This document shows, piece by piece, positions 38,005-47,700 of a DNA stretch of 64,000 bases. A model generated the notes under the pieces. The model had not been told where the DNA came from. It was given only the letters and a program-made list of their open reading frames with translations, and did not search any database. Both the position numbers and the translations under genes were made by a program. The DNA lies in assembly GCF_963678635.1 (NCBI RefSeq), contig NC_087071.1, positions 22,041,194 to 22,105,193 on the forward strand. The letters run 5' to 3'. Position 1 is the first letter of the stretch, and every line of letters begins with the position of its first letter. Source of the DNA: Symsagittifera roscoffensis. Lineage: Eukaryota; Xenacoelomorpha; Acoela; Convolutidae.

Positions 38005-39526
38005 TCTTCATCCCACGATCATCTGCAAAAATCAGAAAAGAAAAATAAAAAATAAAAGACTTGTTAAAATTCTTCTAAACTCTATTAATATTTTGCACTA
38101 GATAAACATAATAAAATTCATACCAATGTAGTAAATTCATTTATAAATTGTTTCCCCAAAAGCAGTAAATTTAGTAATGATGAAAATTTGTAACTTAATT
38201 TCTCCCCAAAACTGGCAGTAAAATTAAAATTCTATGTAGTAAATTGATAAGACAAAAATGCAGTACTAACCTTTTGATATTTTCATTCACTCGCACAAGA
38301 ATTCTATCCAAACTCGCACAGCTCGCCCACGAAGAAATGTTTAAATAATGAATTTCACTTTCAAGTATTCACACTCAACAACTCTAACACACGATAACAA
38401 GTTTCAAACTTTCCTTTAACCCGGTTGGAAAGGAATTATATACTAAACAAAACTAACTAACGCAGCTTACTAAACACCACAAATCATAGAATAACAGCAT
38501 GACTAAGAAAAGAAAACCAACGGTACCCAAACCGGATTAACCCAGTTTAAAACTGGATAATTTATTCTTTTACAGACTATTATAAAGTCTAAGAAAGAAA
38601 TAATAAAACACAAAAAAAAGTCGAAAAACAAACCCATACCAAAAACAATTTGATTTTTGAAAAAAGGACACAACCAACGAAACATAAGAAAAACCACCAC
38701 AAACCCGACATAAAACGTTATCACATAACCGGACCTCTCATAGAAACCGCACGAAATCATACTCCCACTCCTGGCCTAACCCACCAGAGAGGACGTCCTG
38801 AGCATGCTCTATAGCCGGTCTAACCCACCGCGCTACATCCACGCTTTGTGACCACACTTCTATTTTTAATAAGAGGTACTCAAGGGTGAGTAACTCTTCA
38901 AAATAACCGAACTAAAACAAAATGCTTTTGTGAAAATAACTAACCAAAATCATAACTAAAACATTGAAGTAATAAAAATTTTATAAAATGTAAATTATAC
39001 CTTGCAGTTTATAGATCAGCATACAACAACAAAGACGAACATCAAAAGACAAAATGATCCCACTACACTCGAAAAAGAATGGCCAACCACAACCAATATG
39101 CCGTCCACAGCCACAACTCAAAGGATTTAGAGTACGACTTGACTTCGCAGAAAAGGACTTCATTGAACTAGACCAATGACCACCTCGATGTTCAAGTATA
39201 CGTACAGATCCGAGTAACAAGGCGTCCCCTCCATGCACAATCTCCACGCCATTCCTAGACGAGGTCGAACACAAAAAGAAGTTCTCTACATAAAATAGAA
39301 AAACCTGTCATAGCAAACCATTCTGAAATCAGATTGATTTCGTTGGGAAACACAGTCGTTGTCACAAGAAGACACAACGATTGGTATCCATCATTCCAGC
39401 GTCCTGGAACTTCTCTAACAAGAGAAACCGGATAAGAATATGATGTTCGCCAAATACCAACGTCCATCATCCATCCTTTGAATTGCAGAAAGACAATTCT
39501 AAAAAACTCTGTAAAACCCGGATGGG
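38005..39526 (+). other. 3' noncoding region of element 1
   Basis: About 1.5 kb conserved with element 2. It contains a series of GTAGTAAAT/GCAGTAAAT motifs (near 38129, 38161, 38215, 38240) ending in GCAGTACTAACC, the palindrome CCAGTTTAAAACTGG near 38543, and a block with CCTAACCCACC repeats at about 38770-38850. It ends in AAAACCCGGATGGG just before the 3' LTR; this is only a weak polypurine tract. Confidence 0.55.
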
Positions 39527-39936
39527 TGGAACCTGATCTAAACTACATTTTATGATTGGATAAATTAGATATTTTACCACTGTAAAGTATTTAATATTAA
39601 GCAATCATGATCCATCTAACTAACAACCCACTTATTTGTAAGTGCTGAAATTACTTGTAATTTCAGCACCAGAGAGATTTGAATTTAACTTAGAAATTAG
39701 TTGCCTCTCCAAGAGAACTTCAGCAGCCGCAATAAACCAGTATACCCTAGATCTATTGAGCCTAGCAGAGACTAGTTAAACAACCTGAGACTAGATAGTA
39801 TAAGAGTAAGATTAGGATCGGTATTAGACTAAAAAATTGCACGAATCTATCCGGCCGAAAATAAGATAGCGTGACGAGCAGACGGTGTACCCTATCCGAA
39901 ATTACTCTATGAGTTAACCACTTCGGACCTAACTCA
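39527..39936 (+). repeat. 3' LTR of element 1
   Basis: 410 bp, direct repeat of 20363-20772 with three differences seen. The flanking AATT completes the target duplication. The preceding 14 bases (AAAACCCGGATGGG) would be the plus-strand priming site. Confidence 0.96.
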
Positions 39937-39989
39937 AATTGTACGACAAGAGGTTTTTCCATAGTATGGGTTTGTGTGATAAGCATTTT

Positions 39990-40110
39990 TTGCCAACCAG
40001 GGTAGTCAGTAACTGCTCACATAAATTTTTGAGCGTATAAAATGAGATAATATGAGTACTTCTGAGCGCACCGAGGTCGCTAGTTCGAAGTCCATCATGG
40101 TTGGCCACGT
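39990..40110 (+). repeat. tRNA-derived SINE-like sequence
   Basis: CAGGGTAGTCAGTAACTGC near 39998 resembles an A-box and AGGTCGCTAGTTCGAAGTCC near 40074 a B-box. Spacing of about 75 bases suits a tRNA head. Boundaries unknown. It lies immediately downstream of element 1. Confidence 0.4.
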
Positions 40111-40246
40111 AGCCCGAGGATAAGGCAACAATTTTGAACCTACAAAACTCAACCAAAAAATTGAATGTAGGCTTAAAAGTGGTTCGCCGTAAAAAGCTGA
40201 ACAACACGTCTGTTAATCCTTTGCCTACTAAGTAAATTGTGCTTTT

Positions 40247-40457
40247 TCTAATCTGAAAAAAAACGGAACCTTAGGTTTTTATCTACTTTTGTCAGAAGTC
40301 CGATCCTTGAGATTGTATTAGACTTTCCAAGTTGCTTGATACACTTGTAGTACAAGAACGCACAAAATAGAAATACCGACAGGTTGAAAAGGAGTCGAAT
40401 GTATTTGAGAACATCTTCATAGGAATAACGCCAGCAGCTCAAGCAGTAGATACCATC
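40247..40457 (-). CDS. GPCR exon (second extracellular loop to TM5 and loop 3), partial
   Basis: On the minus strand a splice acceptor CTATTTTTAG precedes GATGGTATCTACTGC. The exon encodes a loop with two Cys (CLSC) and then a hydrophobic segment like TM5 (LLFNLSVFLFCAFLYY), followed by a basic third intracellular loop. It is in phase 0 with the upstream exon at 40841-41046. The exon 3' end is uncertain: a possible GTAGAT donor lies near 40284, and the frame otherwise stops at 40248-40250. Only part of the receptor is in the window and the ligand class cannot be told. Confidence 0.6.
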
Positions 40458-40840
40458 CTAAAAATAGGTTTTGTTAGTTATAACAAAAACATATCTTTTT
40501 GTGAGTAATATCTGTTTTCGTGAATAATCTGTTTTTCTCAAGTTCAGATTGAATTAATCTGTTTAAGCGGTAGAATAAGACTTATAAAGCATTCTTATCA
40601 GCGAAAGATCGTCCACGATTGAAAAAATCTCAAAAAAAATCTGAAAAAAAAAACTGAGATTAAGTTGTGAGACAAATTTGTTAAATACTAAAGCGAGTAC
40701 TCATCGTTGCAAGTCGTTGATTTTCAAAAATCTACAGACATAAAATAGACCTTCAGTTGAACGAAACATTTCCTGAAATGTGTAAGCTTTGAACTAACTG
40801 GACTAATGTGTCATCAAATTATCTAAACGAGAAGGCTTAC

Positions 40841-41046
40841 GTATTCCTCGACATTGATACCATAATCAACCATTAGTGCTCCTGGAATAATAAAAGTTAG
40901 AACCAGCACAGAAGTGTAGAACTTCTTGCGATTTGGAGTATTCAGAATAGCTTTCGCTTCCTTTCCCCGGGCAATCACAATGTATCTTTCAACAGCATTA
41001 GCTAGCAGCATCATCACTTCAACAGCGGAATAAATCGTATAGTATG
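40841..41046 (-). CDS. GPCR exon (TM3-TM4), rhodopsin family, partial
   Basis: The minus-strand frame contains MMLLANAVERYIVIARG, a typical TM3 end with the E-R-Y form of the DRY motif, followed by a basic loop and a hydrophobic TM4 (VLVLTFIIPGALMVDYG). A GTAAGCC donor follows GAGGAATAC at 40840. The 5' acceptor is probably the AG at 41048-41047. No earlier or later exons were found nearby, so the gene is either partial, with long introns, or a fragment. It is most like peptide-receptor GPCRs of invertebrates, stated with caution. Confidence 0.65.
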
Positions 41047-41118
41047 CTTACACTTAGTGGTTGTATGATAGGTGTTGAATAGAGGTTATACTATGATCCT
41101 AGAACACTCGGGTTGAGG

Positions 41119-41420
41119 TCCCGCTCAAAAACCGCTCAAGATATGGGCGGTTTGAGCGATTTTCCAGCAACATTTGAGCGGTTTGGGCGGTTTTGAGCGG
41201 TTTATCTAAAAAAAAACGCTCAAAAATTGCGCAAGATTTGAACGGTTTTTGAGCGGTTTATCTATAAAAACCGCTCAAAAACCGCGCAAGATTTGAGCGG
41301 TTTTTGAGGGTTTTTTTTTAAGATAAACCGCTCAAAACCGTTCAAACCGCTCATTTTGAAGCAAGATTTTGAGCGTAATTGTCTAAAAAAAACCGCTCAA
41401 ACCGCTCAAATCTTGCTTCA
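41119..41420. repeat. array of GAGCGGTTT / AAACCGCTC motifs in both orientations
   Basis: About 300 bases built from many copies of TTTGAGCGG and its reverse complement CCGCTCAAA, arranged so that neighbouring blocks are complementary and can fold into hairpins. Spacers include ATCTAAAAAAAAACG and GCGCAAGATTTG. It is not a simple tandem repeat. Confidence 0.85.
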
Positions 41421-42281
41421 AATTAGGTGAAAAATCTCGACTCGGGCATGCATATTATCACTAAGTAACGTCTTAAGACCCGTAAGGTCAACGTTACTGT
41501 CAATCGATATGCCGCCTATAGCCAGTGGCTGGCGTTAGCATAGTGATTTGAAATTGGTTTGACTTTGATTGAGAATACTATGAAGTTGTGCAAGTGCACG
41601 CATGGTGCAAATAAAAACCGATTTGGGCTATTGCGAGAAGCGCGAATTAAGGCTAGAGGCTGGAACAGCGAGAGAGAGAGAGAGAGAGACAGAGGCAAGA
41701 AACTACACTGCAAAAAAATCATGGCGAGACAAAGACCATCGAGAAGCGGACGATGAGCGAAGGATGTTTGAAAGAAGCGCATGGGGAGAGGCCAATTTGT
41801 TCGTATTACTAAGGAAACAAGGACAGCGGTAACTTAACCCGAAGTATCCTCATCATGAAATTGCCAATTTTACTTTCATCGAGCTGTGAAAATTGACGTT
41901 TGACGCGTTTATGAAAGAACCGAACGGAATACATAAAGAAGATTCCCTTTATTCGGATGAAAACATCGAGACAATGAAAGTGTGGAACAGTTTTTTTGGA
42001 ACTTGGAAGATTATCGATTTAACCAAAGAATGCGACTTTGGTGACATATAGGAATCTATTGCAATAGATGTTTTAAAATTCAACATGAAGAATGAAGAGA
42101 TGAAAATACAATTGTGTAGTGGGGGCTTCCCAACTCGGGAGGAACGAATTTAAGCCAGGGCCATCAACTAAATCGGGACAGAGTGAGCGTTTTGCCACGA
42201 GAGAACCGGTAAACGGAAGGAATGGGCTGTGAATATCATTTGCAATAGACGAGGTAGCCGAGGGCAACTTGCAAGATATTT
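41421..42281 (+). pseudogene. decayed coding remnants, possibly retroelement gag
   Basis: A plus-strand frame at about 41890-42050 is coding-like, charged and interrupted by stops on both sides. A GA microsatellite lies at about 41672-41690. Together with the frame that continues on the far side of element 2 (see 61573), this looks like the 5' part of an older retroelement that element 2 split. No domain is recognised, so the assignment is weak. Confidence 0.3.
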
Positions 42282-42295
42282 TAAGAAAGCAGCAG

Positions 42296-42502
42296 TTGAT
42301 CAAAAACCTCAAAATTGTTGTCGTCGTCGTGTTTTTTTTTCAAACTTCAGATTTACGTTTGTTCCGTTTTGCGAAAATACTTACATTCTATCTATTTGAT
42401 CAATTGCTGCTTTCTTAAGTATTTTCGCAAAACGGAACAAACGTAAATCTGAAGTTTGAAAAAAAACACGACGACAACAATTTTGGGGGTTTTGTGATCA
42501 AG
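42296..42502. repeat. long hairpin, arms about 86 bp, loop 34 bp
   Basis: The left arm (42296-42382) and right arm (42417-42502) are nearly perfect reverse complements. The core differs only by one CGT unit and one T. The loop itself contains TTTGATCAATTGCTGCTTTCTT, the reverse complement of the sequence just left of the hairpin at 42282-42303. Confidence 0.9.
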
Positions 42503-42651
42503 ACAGTGATAAATAAAGATGAACTTGAAAATGGAAAATTGTAAGACATCAAGCTGGGAAAAATATGATGGTTAACCGAGTTCAATTTTGGTTGTGCGAG
42601 CCCAGTGTTTTTTGTCTTGCCAGGAAAAATGAACAAATGGACTTGAGAGAC

Positions 42652-43059
42652 TGGAACCTGATCTAAACTACATTTTATGATTGGATAAATTAAATGTTTT
42701 ACCAATGTAAAGTATTTAATATTAACCAATCATGATCCATCTAACTAACAACCCACTTATTTGTAAGTGCTGAAGTTACTTGTAATTTCAGCACCAGAGA
42801 GATTTGAATTTAACTTAGAAATTAGTTGGACTCTCCCGAGCACTTCAGCAGCCGCAATAAACCAGTATACCCTAGATCTATTGAGCCTAGCAGAGACTAG
42901 TTAAACAACCTGAGACTAGATAGTATAAGAGTAAGATTAGGATCGGTATTAGACTAAGAAGTTGCACGAATCTATCCGGCCGAAAATAAGATAGCGTGAC
43001 GAGCAGACGGTGTACCCTATCCGAAATTACTCTATGAGTTACACTTCGGTCCTAACTCA
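42652..43059 (+). repeat. 5' LTR of element 2
   Basis: 408 bp, TG...CA. AATAAA at 42856-42861. It contains the same stem as element 1 but with one mismatch (GTGCTGAAGTTAC / GTAATTTCAGCAC). It drives, and at the other end terminates, the genomic transcript; the TATA box and start site are not evident. Confidence 0.97.
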
Positions 43060-43061
43060 TC

Positions 43062-43079
43062 TGGTGCGACCATAAGTCT
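43062..43079 (+). promoter_or_regulatory. primer-binding-like site of element 2
   Basis: TGGTGCGACCATAAG begins two bases after the LTR. It is identical in element 1, as expected for a constrained site. Complementary tRNA end would be GGTCGCACCA; the tRNA is not identified. Confidence 0.6.
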
Positions 43080-43147
43080 CGAACAAGACCTTAATAGATT
43101 AGAATTAACCAAAATAGATTAGAAATTAGACAAAAACATTTACAAAA

Positions 43148-43381
43148 ATGTTAAACGACAATAATTTAATCGAAATGTCTCTACGACTCAATAGATCAGA
43201 GCCAATATTCCGAACCATAACAGAACTACCCGGAATTGGAAGAAGACCTCGAACCAAAGACGACATACGACAAAGTAGAAACTTGCCGTATAGTTATATG
43301 ATAGTTCGGCAAAAGCCAGAACAAACTTTTATATTTCGAATACTACTTGCAATGAATTTAGATTTCCATTTGCAAACATAA
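43148..43381 (+). CDS. leader ORF, 77 aa, element 2
   Basis: First ATG after the LTR. An Arg/Leu-rich protein with the conserved block ELPGIGRRPRT near residues 27-37 and a hydrophobic C-terminal end. The three copies in the window (with 20859 and 21519) keep exact length. Against element 1 copy 1, I count roughly equal numbers of silent and replacement changes, which with about three times more replacement sites implies constraint. No family recognised. Because it lies upstream of gag it should influence translation of gag, or be removed by splicing: a GTAAGT at 44011-44016 is a candidate donor. Confidence 0.6.
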   Translation: MLNDNNLIEMSLRLNRSEPIFRTITELPGIGRRPRTKDDIRQSRNLPYSYMIVRQKPEQTFIFRILLAMNLDFHLQT

Positions 43382-44313
43382 AACCTTGAAGTTACTCTTC
43401 AAAATCATTTCAGGCGCTAAACAAATTTATTAATATACAATAACGATTGATAAAAAGATCTAAGATCGTTTTCCTAAAACTCTGCAGTATTATACAAAAC
43501 ATGTTTGAAAAATATTTATTGGAAAATAAAAATAAAAATTAGTAGCATGACAATAAATGGTTAGTAATCATAAATCATCCTGTTGTTCCAGCTTCATCAT
43601 CTAAAACATAACAGCAATCATAAACCCACTAATATCATCAAAACACTAAATCTTTCCTTTACACACATTTAAAATTTTATTAAAACTTAAATTCACTTAA
43701 TTTTAAAACCAGATCATCAAGGCTTATCCTTGGATCTTAAATCATTTTCTACTTAATTAAATTTCAAATTTGATCATCAAGGCTTATCCTTGGATCAAAC
43801 AGAACAACTTTGTTCTCCCCCACCCACTTAATTAGTGTCTAACGACCTCAAACGTCGATTCACTACCCAACCCTTTCTAAAGACCTAAGACTAATAGAAA
43901 TTTTTAAACAAAACTAATCATTCAAATTAGGATAAACAGTGAAGAACTTCGGTTATTCATCCTTCACTTGACCCCCCCTCTTACCAGACCCAGGATAAAT
44001 CTTAGACTTAGTAAGTTTAAAATAGTATCTAACGAACTACTCGCGTTCTAATTATACCTGAACCTTGTGGATCGATTTACTATTCTCCAACCCTTGAACA
44101 CAATCACTACCCCTAAGTAAGATTAAGTAAGTTAACACCTTAACTTATACTAGCCACGAGAAAGTAAAAAATCATTCTTCGGAATCGATATACTTTTCTC
44201 TCCAACCCTGAACAAATAGACCCAGGTTAAGCTAACCAAAAAATCGTAAGAACTAACAGTTTAGGAAAATAGAAATCATTTAACAACCTTTTGCATCCGT
44301 CATTCTAAACCTT
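43382..44313 (+). other. structured leader of element 2
   Basis: About 930 noncoding bases. A stem-loop (CTTGAAG, TTACT, CTTCAA) follows the leader ORF stop at 43385-43404. Twin stem-loops GATCATCAAGG...CCTTGGATC lie at about 43710-43797. A candidate splice donor TTA|GTAAGT at 44011 is conserved in element 1 at 22373. High conservation between the two elements outside ORFs argues for RNA function. Confidence 0.55.
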
Positions 44314-44781
44314 ATGTCATTTAAAAACCTAGGAAATAAACAAACAATCGTTTTACACAATTGTGAAATAGATAACAAAAAATACGACCTTGTAATCACA
44401 CCTCATACACAAACAGTTGGATACATTCGAACAAAACGACAAACACTAAAAAGAAAAATAATAACGAAACAAAGACAAATAACACGAAAAAGATTTTCAA
44501 AAAATCGAAACGCATTTTCAGAATCAGAAACCAACAGTTTAGACGAACTTTACAAACTAAAAGAATCAATAGATAAAAATTGCCCAATTCACGATCAATT
44601 ATATTTCTCTGACTCAGAAACAACTTCAAATTCATCACAAAGAGGAAAAAGAAGAATAAAAAAGCAGTACAAACACAAACCAGTACATTTATACAATTGG
44701 AATCAACCAATTCGACACATTAATAATTACATATTAACAGTAATCGAACGAAAAAATGAGTTCAACGCACACCCCAGGTGA
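44314..44781 (+). CDS. small basic ORF upstream of gag (155 aa)
   Basis: A 155-aa protein with a Lys/Arg-rich stretch at about residues 41-70 (includes TLKRKIITKQRQ), a Ser/Glu-rich acidic middle and a second basic cluster (RGKRRIKKQYKHK) near residues 112-124. These look like nuclear-localisation or nucleic-acid-binding segments; no family is recognised. The frame overlaps the gag-pol start by 26 bases in another frame, so gag is probably reached by leaky scanning or reinitiation. Element 1 retains an open homologue of 148 aa, ending slightly earlier. Confidence 0.7.
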   Translation: MSFKNLGNKQTIVLHNCEIDNKKYDLVITPHTQTVGYIRTKRQTLKRKIITKQRQITRKRFSKNRNAFSESETNSLDELYKLKESIDKNCPIHDQLYFSDSETTSNSSQRGKRRIKKQYKHKPVHLYNWNQPIRHINNYILTVIERKNEFNAHPR

Positions 44782-47700
44782 AGAAACTCCAGATGATGAT
44801 GAAATCTTTCCTTTTATAGTAGACGCAGATACTGATAGAGGACAACACATATTTTGTCAAAATTTACTCGTAAATTTATTTGAACCCGGAATCAGTCCAT
44901 GTAAAACAGAGTTCCCCGATGTAAAAATCAAAAGACAAATCATAGATCACTATCTAAAAGATATATGCAACATAACACAACAGTATGGAATCTACTCCAT
45001 AGAATTCACCTCACCAAACCATAATAATAGAAAATATACAATTCAAACAGACGATCTTGATTTAGAATTTTCAAAAGTTTTTTCAGAATATATAAAAAGC
45101 ATCCAATACCATAACTCACAAAGAGCAAACTCCATATTCACCAATGAAGTTTTCGCAATAATATATAGTTATATTTCGATATTAGAAAACGAAATCCCAA
45201 TAACAAATGTCTCACCAAAAGAAACATCTAAACATTTGAAAGTACGACATGAAATCACACTACTCTCTAGTTATTTAAACATCATTAAAGAAAATTTCAC
45301 GAAAGACGACGTTTCACAACATACAAAACACGATCTACAAAAAATTTTGGCATGGTTCATAATAGATTATTTCACACACAATATTGATTTAATTGCACAA
45401 GCAAGAAAAAATTTTAGACCCCAAAATTCGAACGATGATACCGCTATCACAGAACAATCAGATTATGTTTGGGACCCCGAATGGTCTCATCCCGCATTTA
45501 TAAGCTTTCCACAATCAATCTCAAGTCAAGCAATAGGTACAATATCTTACATAAGAGATTATGTAAGAGTAATACCATTAACAATTGATGCAACACCATT
45601 AAACTATAATACATTTTTACCCGATACACAAAATAATAGTTTAAACTCTACAGTTATACACAATGAAAACCTCAATGGAACTAGGAATCTTACTCAACAA
45701 GATATCCAGACACCATCACACTTCATAAATGAAGAAATTGTACACACAACAACTACACAACAAAGTATTTCACCAATACGTCCAAATTTAACAACACCAA
45801 GAAATACAAATCCTTCACAAACACAGGTAACCTTACAATCAACCGTTAAACCTTCGGTTGCCCCTAAATATTCACATATGGATTACCAAACATACAGACC
45901 CATGACAATACCACCAAAAACACGCAAAACATTCACTAGAAACAACTTTGCAGACCATAATTATAATTATACACATCCATCAAAAACATATAATCAACCA
46001 CAAAGAAATTTTAACCAATATACAAGATCTCGAAATTGGGATAACCCAATGGCCCAACCTAATTCAACAAATTTCCAAACAAATCCTCCACGGGATCACA
46101 GTGAAAATTACCCATTTTTTCAACAAAATAAAAATAAAAAACAGACATCTTATCAAATGGATTATTTATCCTCAGATGATGATTTCTTACAACCAGATAT
46201 ATTTGCACAAAATACTCAAGAATATCGTAGACAAGGAATACAGAGAACACGTACAAGTCATAGAAATTTTTCTCCACAACCAATAGATGCACAAAATCAA
46301 CAACCAATTCAACAACAAAATCCAATTAATACACAATCTTTTCAACCAATTCAACAACAAAATCCAATGACTGCACACTCGTATCAACCATCACAAATGC
46401 AAAATGAAATACCACTCCCATATTATCTCCAACAACATGAGATAACAAGAAACCAACTTTCAAATTTTTCTCAAATGCCAAATGCAGCAGAATCATTACA
46501 AATGACAATGAATCCATACCTTATGGGTGGATCATCAATAACATCAAACAAACCTTTAATGGTTTTCACAGGAACAGACCCTGAATACTCTGTAGAAGAT
46601 TATCTAAATGCAGTAACAGCAAACCTGATTTTAAATATTGGACCTGAACCAATTAATACGCCACTACATCAAAATTGGATACATCGACGCACAGCGTTAA
46701 TACAAACAACCTTAGATGGCGCAGCCCAAAAATGGTTTTCAGTACTACCTCTAGAAATAAAATCAAACTGGAAAAGATTTACACAGGAATTTTCAAAAAT
46801 GTTTGACTCCGAAAGAAACAAACAACAACAAAGAGTTTTATGTAATGAAATTCGCAGATTACCAAACGAAACCATCAAGCAAATAGCAGTACGAATCGAA
46901 ACACTAGTTCGAAAAGCATATTCATTAAATACACATGACTATAAAAACACAAAGATGACAGAAATCTTAATGATGACCTTAACACCACAATTAAGGAAAA
47001 TAGCAATAAAAAAGAGAGCATCACATCCTTCTTCAATTCGAGAACCCGATTTAGATTTTCGAAAACTAGTAGACAAATTAGAACAAGCAGAAATCACGAT
47101 GAAACTAGAAGAAACGGAAAATCTGAAATTACAATACGTTAACAGAATTGAAACGACTCCCACTAATATTAATAATATACAGGAATCAGAGACAGACCTC
47201 GTTGAAAAAATCACTGAAATACTCAATATTTACGAAAAGAACCCAAACTTTAAAGGCAAACCATCTTTCAAAAAATGGTGTAATTATTGCCGACGATACG
47301 GACATAGTATTTCCGAATGTAGACAAAAACAGCAAGATAATCAAAATAAACCTCAAAAATATAAAGAACCAAATAAATCATTCTATCAATACATGAAAAA
47401 AGATCAAAATCTACCGAACAAAAAAGTCCACAGCAACAACAGTTCAGGAAAACCACTCCCGAACAATACAAATTATACAAGAAATCAATCACCATATAAC
47501 TCAAGTTATAGAGGAAGATCACCAGAACGAAGAAACACGTATAATTCATCACAAAATCACTACAATAGACCAAATAGTCGAAATAACTACTCCAGATCAA
47601 ATTCAAACACACAACGATTTGTTTCTAGATCTAATTCCCAATCAAGAAATAACTACTATCCAAACAACCAATCACGAAATTCATCATACAATAGGAATAG

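Larger units (their letters stand above)
20363..39936 (+). mobile_element. element 1: giant env-bearing Ty3/gypsy-type element, decayed copy (19.6 kb)
   Basis: Bounded by 410-bp direct LTRs (TGGAACC...AACTCA) and by the 4-bp target duplication AATT at 20359-20362 and 39937-39940. All genes of the intact copy at 42652-61572 are present in the same order, but gag-pol, the ATG-less frame, env and the last ORF are broken by many stops and frameshifts. The two LTRs differ at only three positions that I could find (C/G in ATTAACCAATC, and two changes before TTGCACG). The leader carries a 660-bp tandem duplication. RT/RNase H remains open over 691 codons. Confidence 0.97.

Noticed and set aside
41602-41832. 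76-codon ORF rich in Arg and Glu
   Set aside because: Driven by the GA microsatellite at 41672-41690; no family.
43062-43090. Extended primer site reaching a tRNA T-arm, because a TTCGA complement follows
   Set aside because: The implied T-stem does not pair and is one base short; probably chance.
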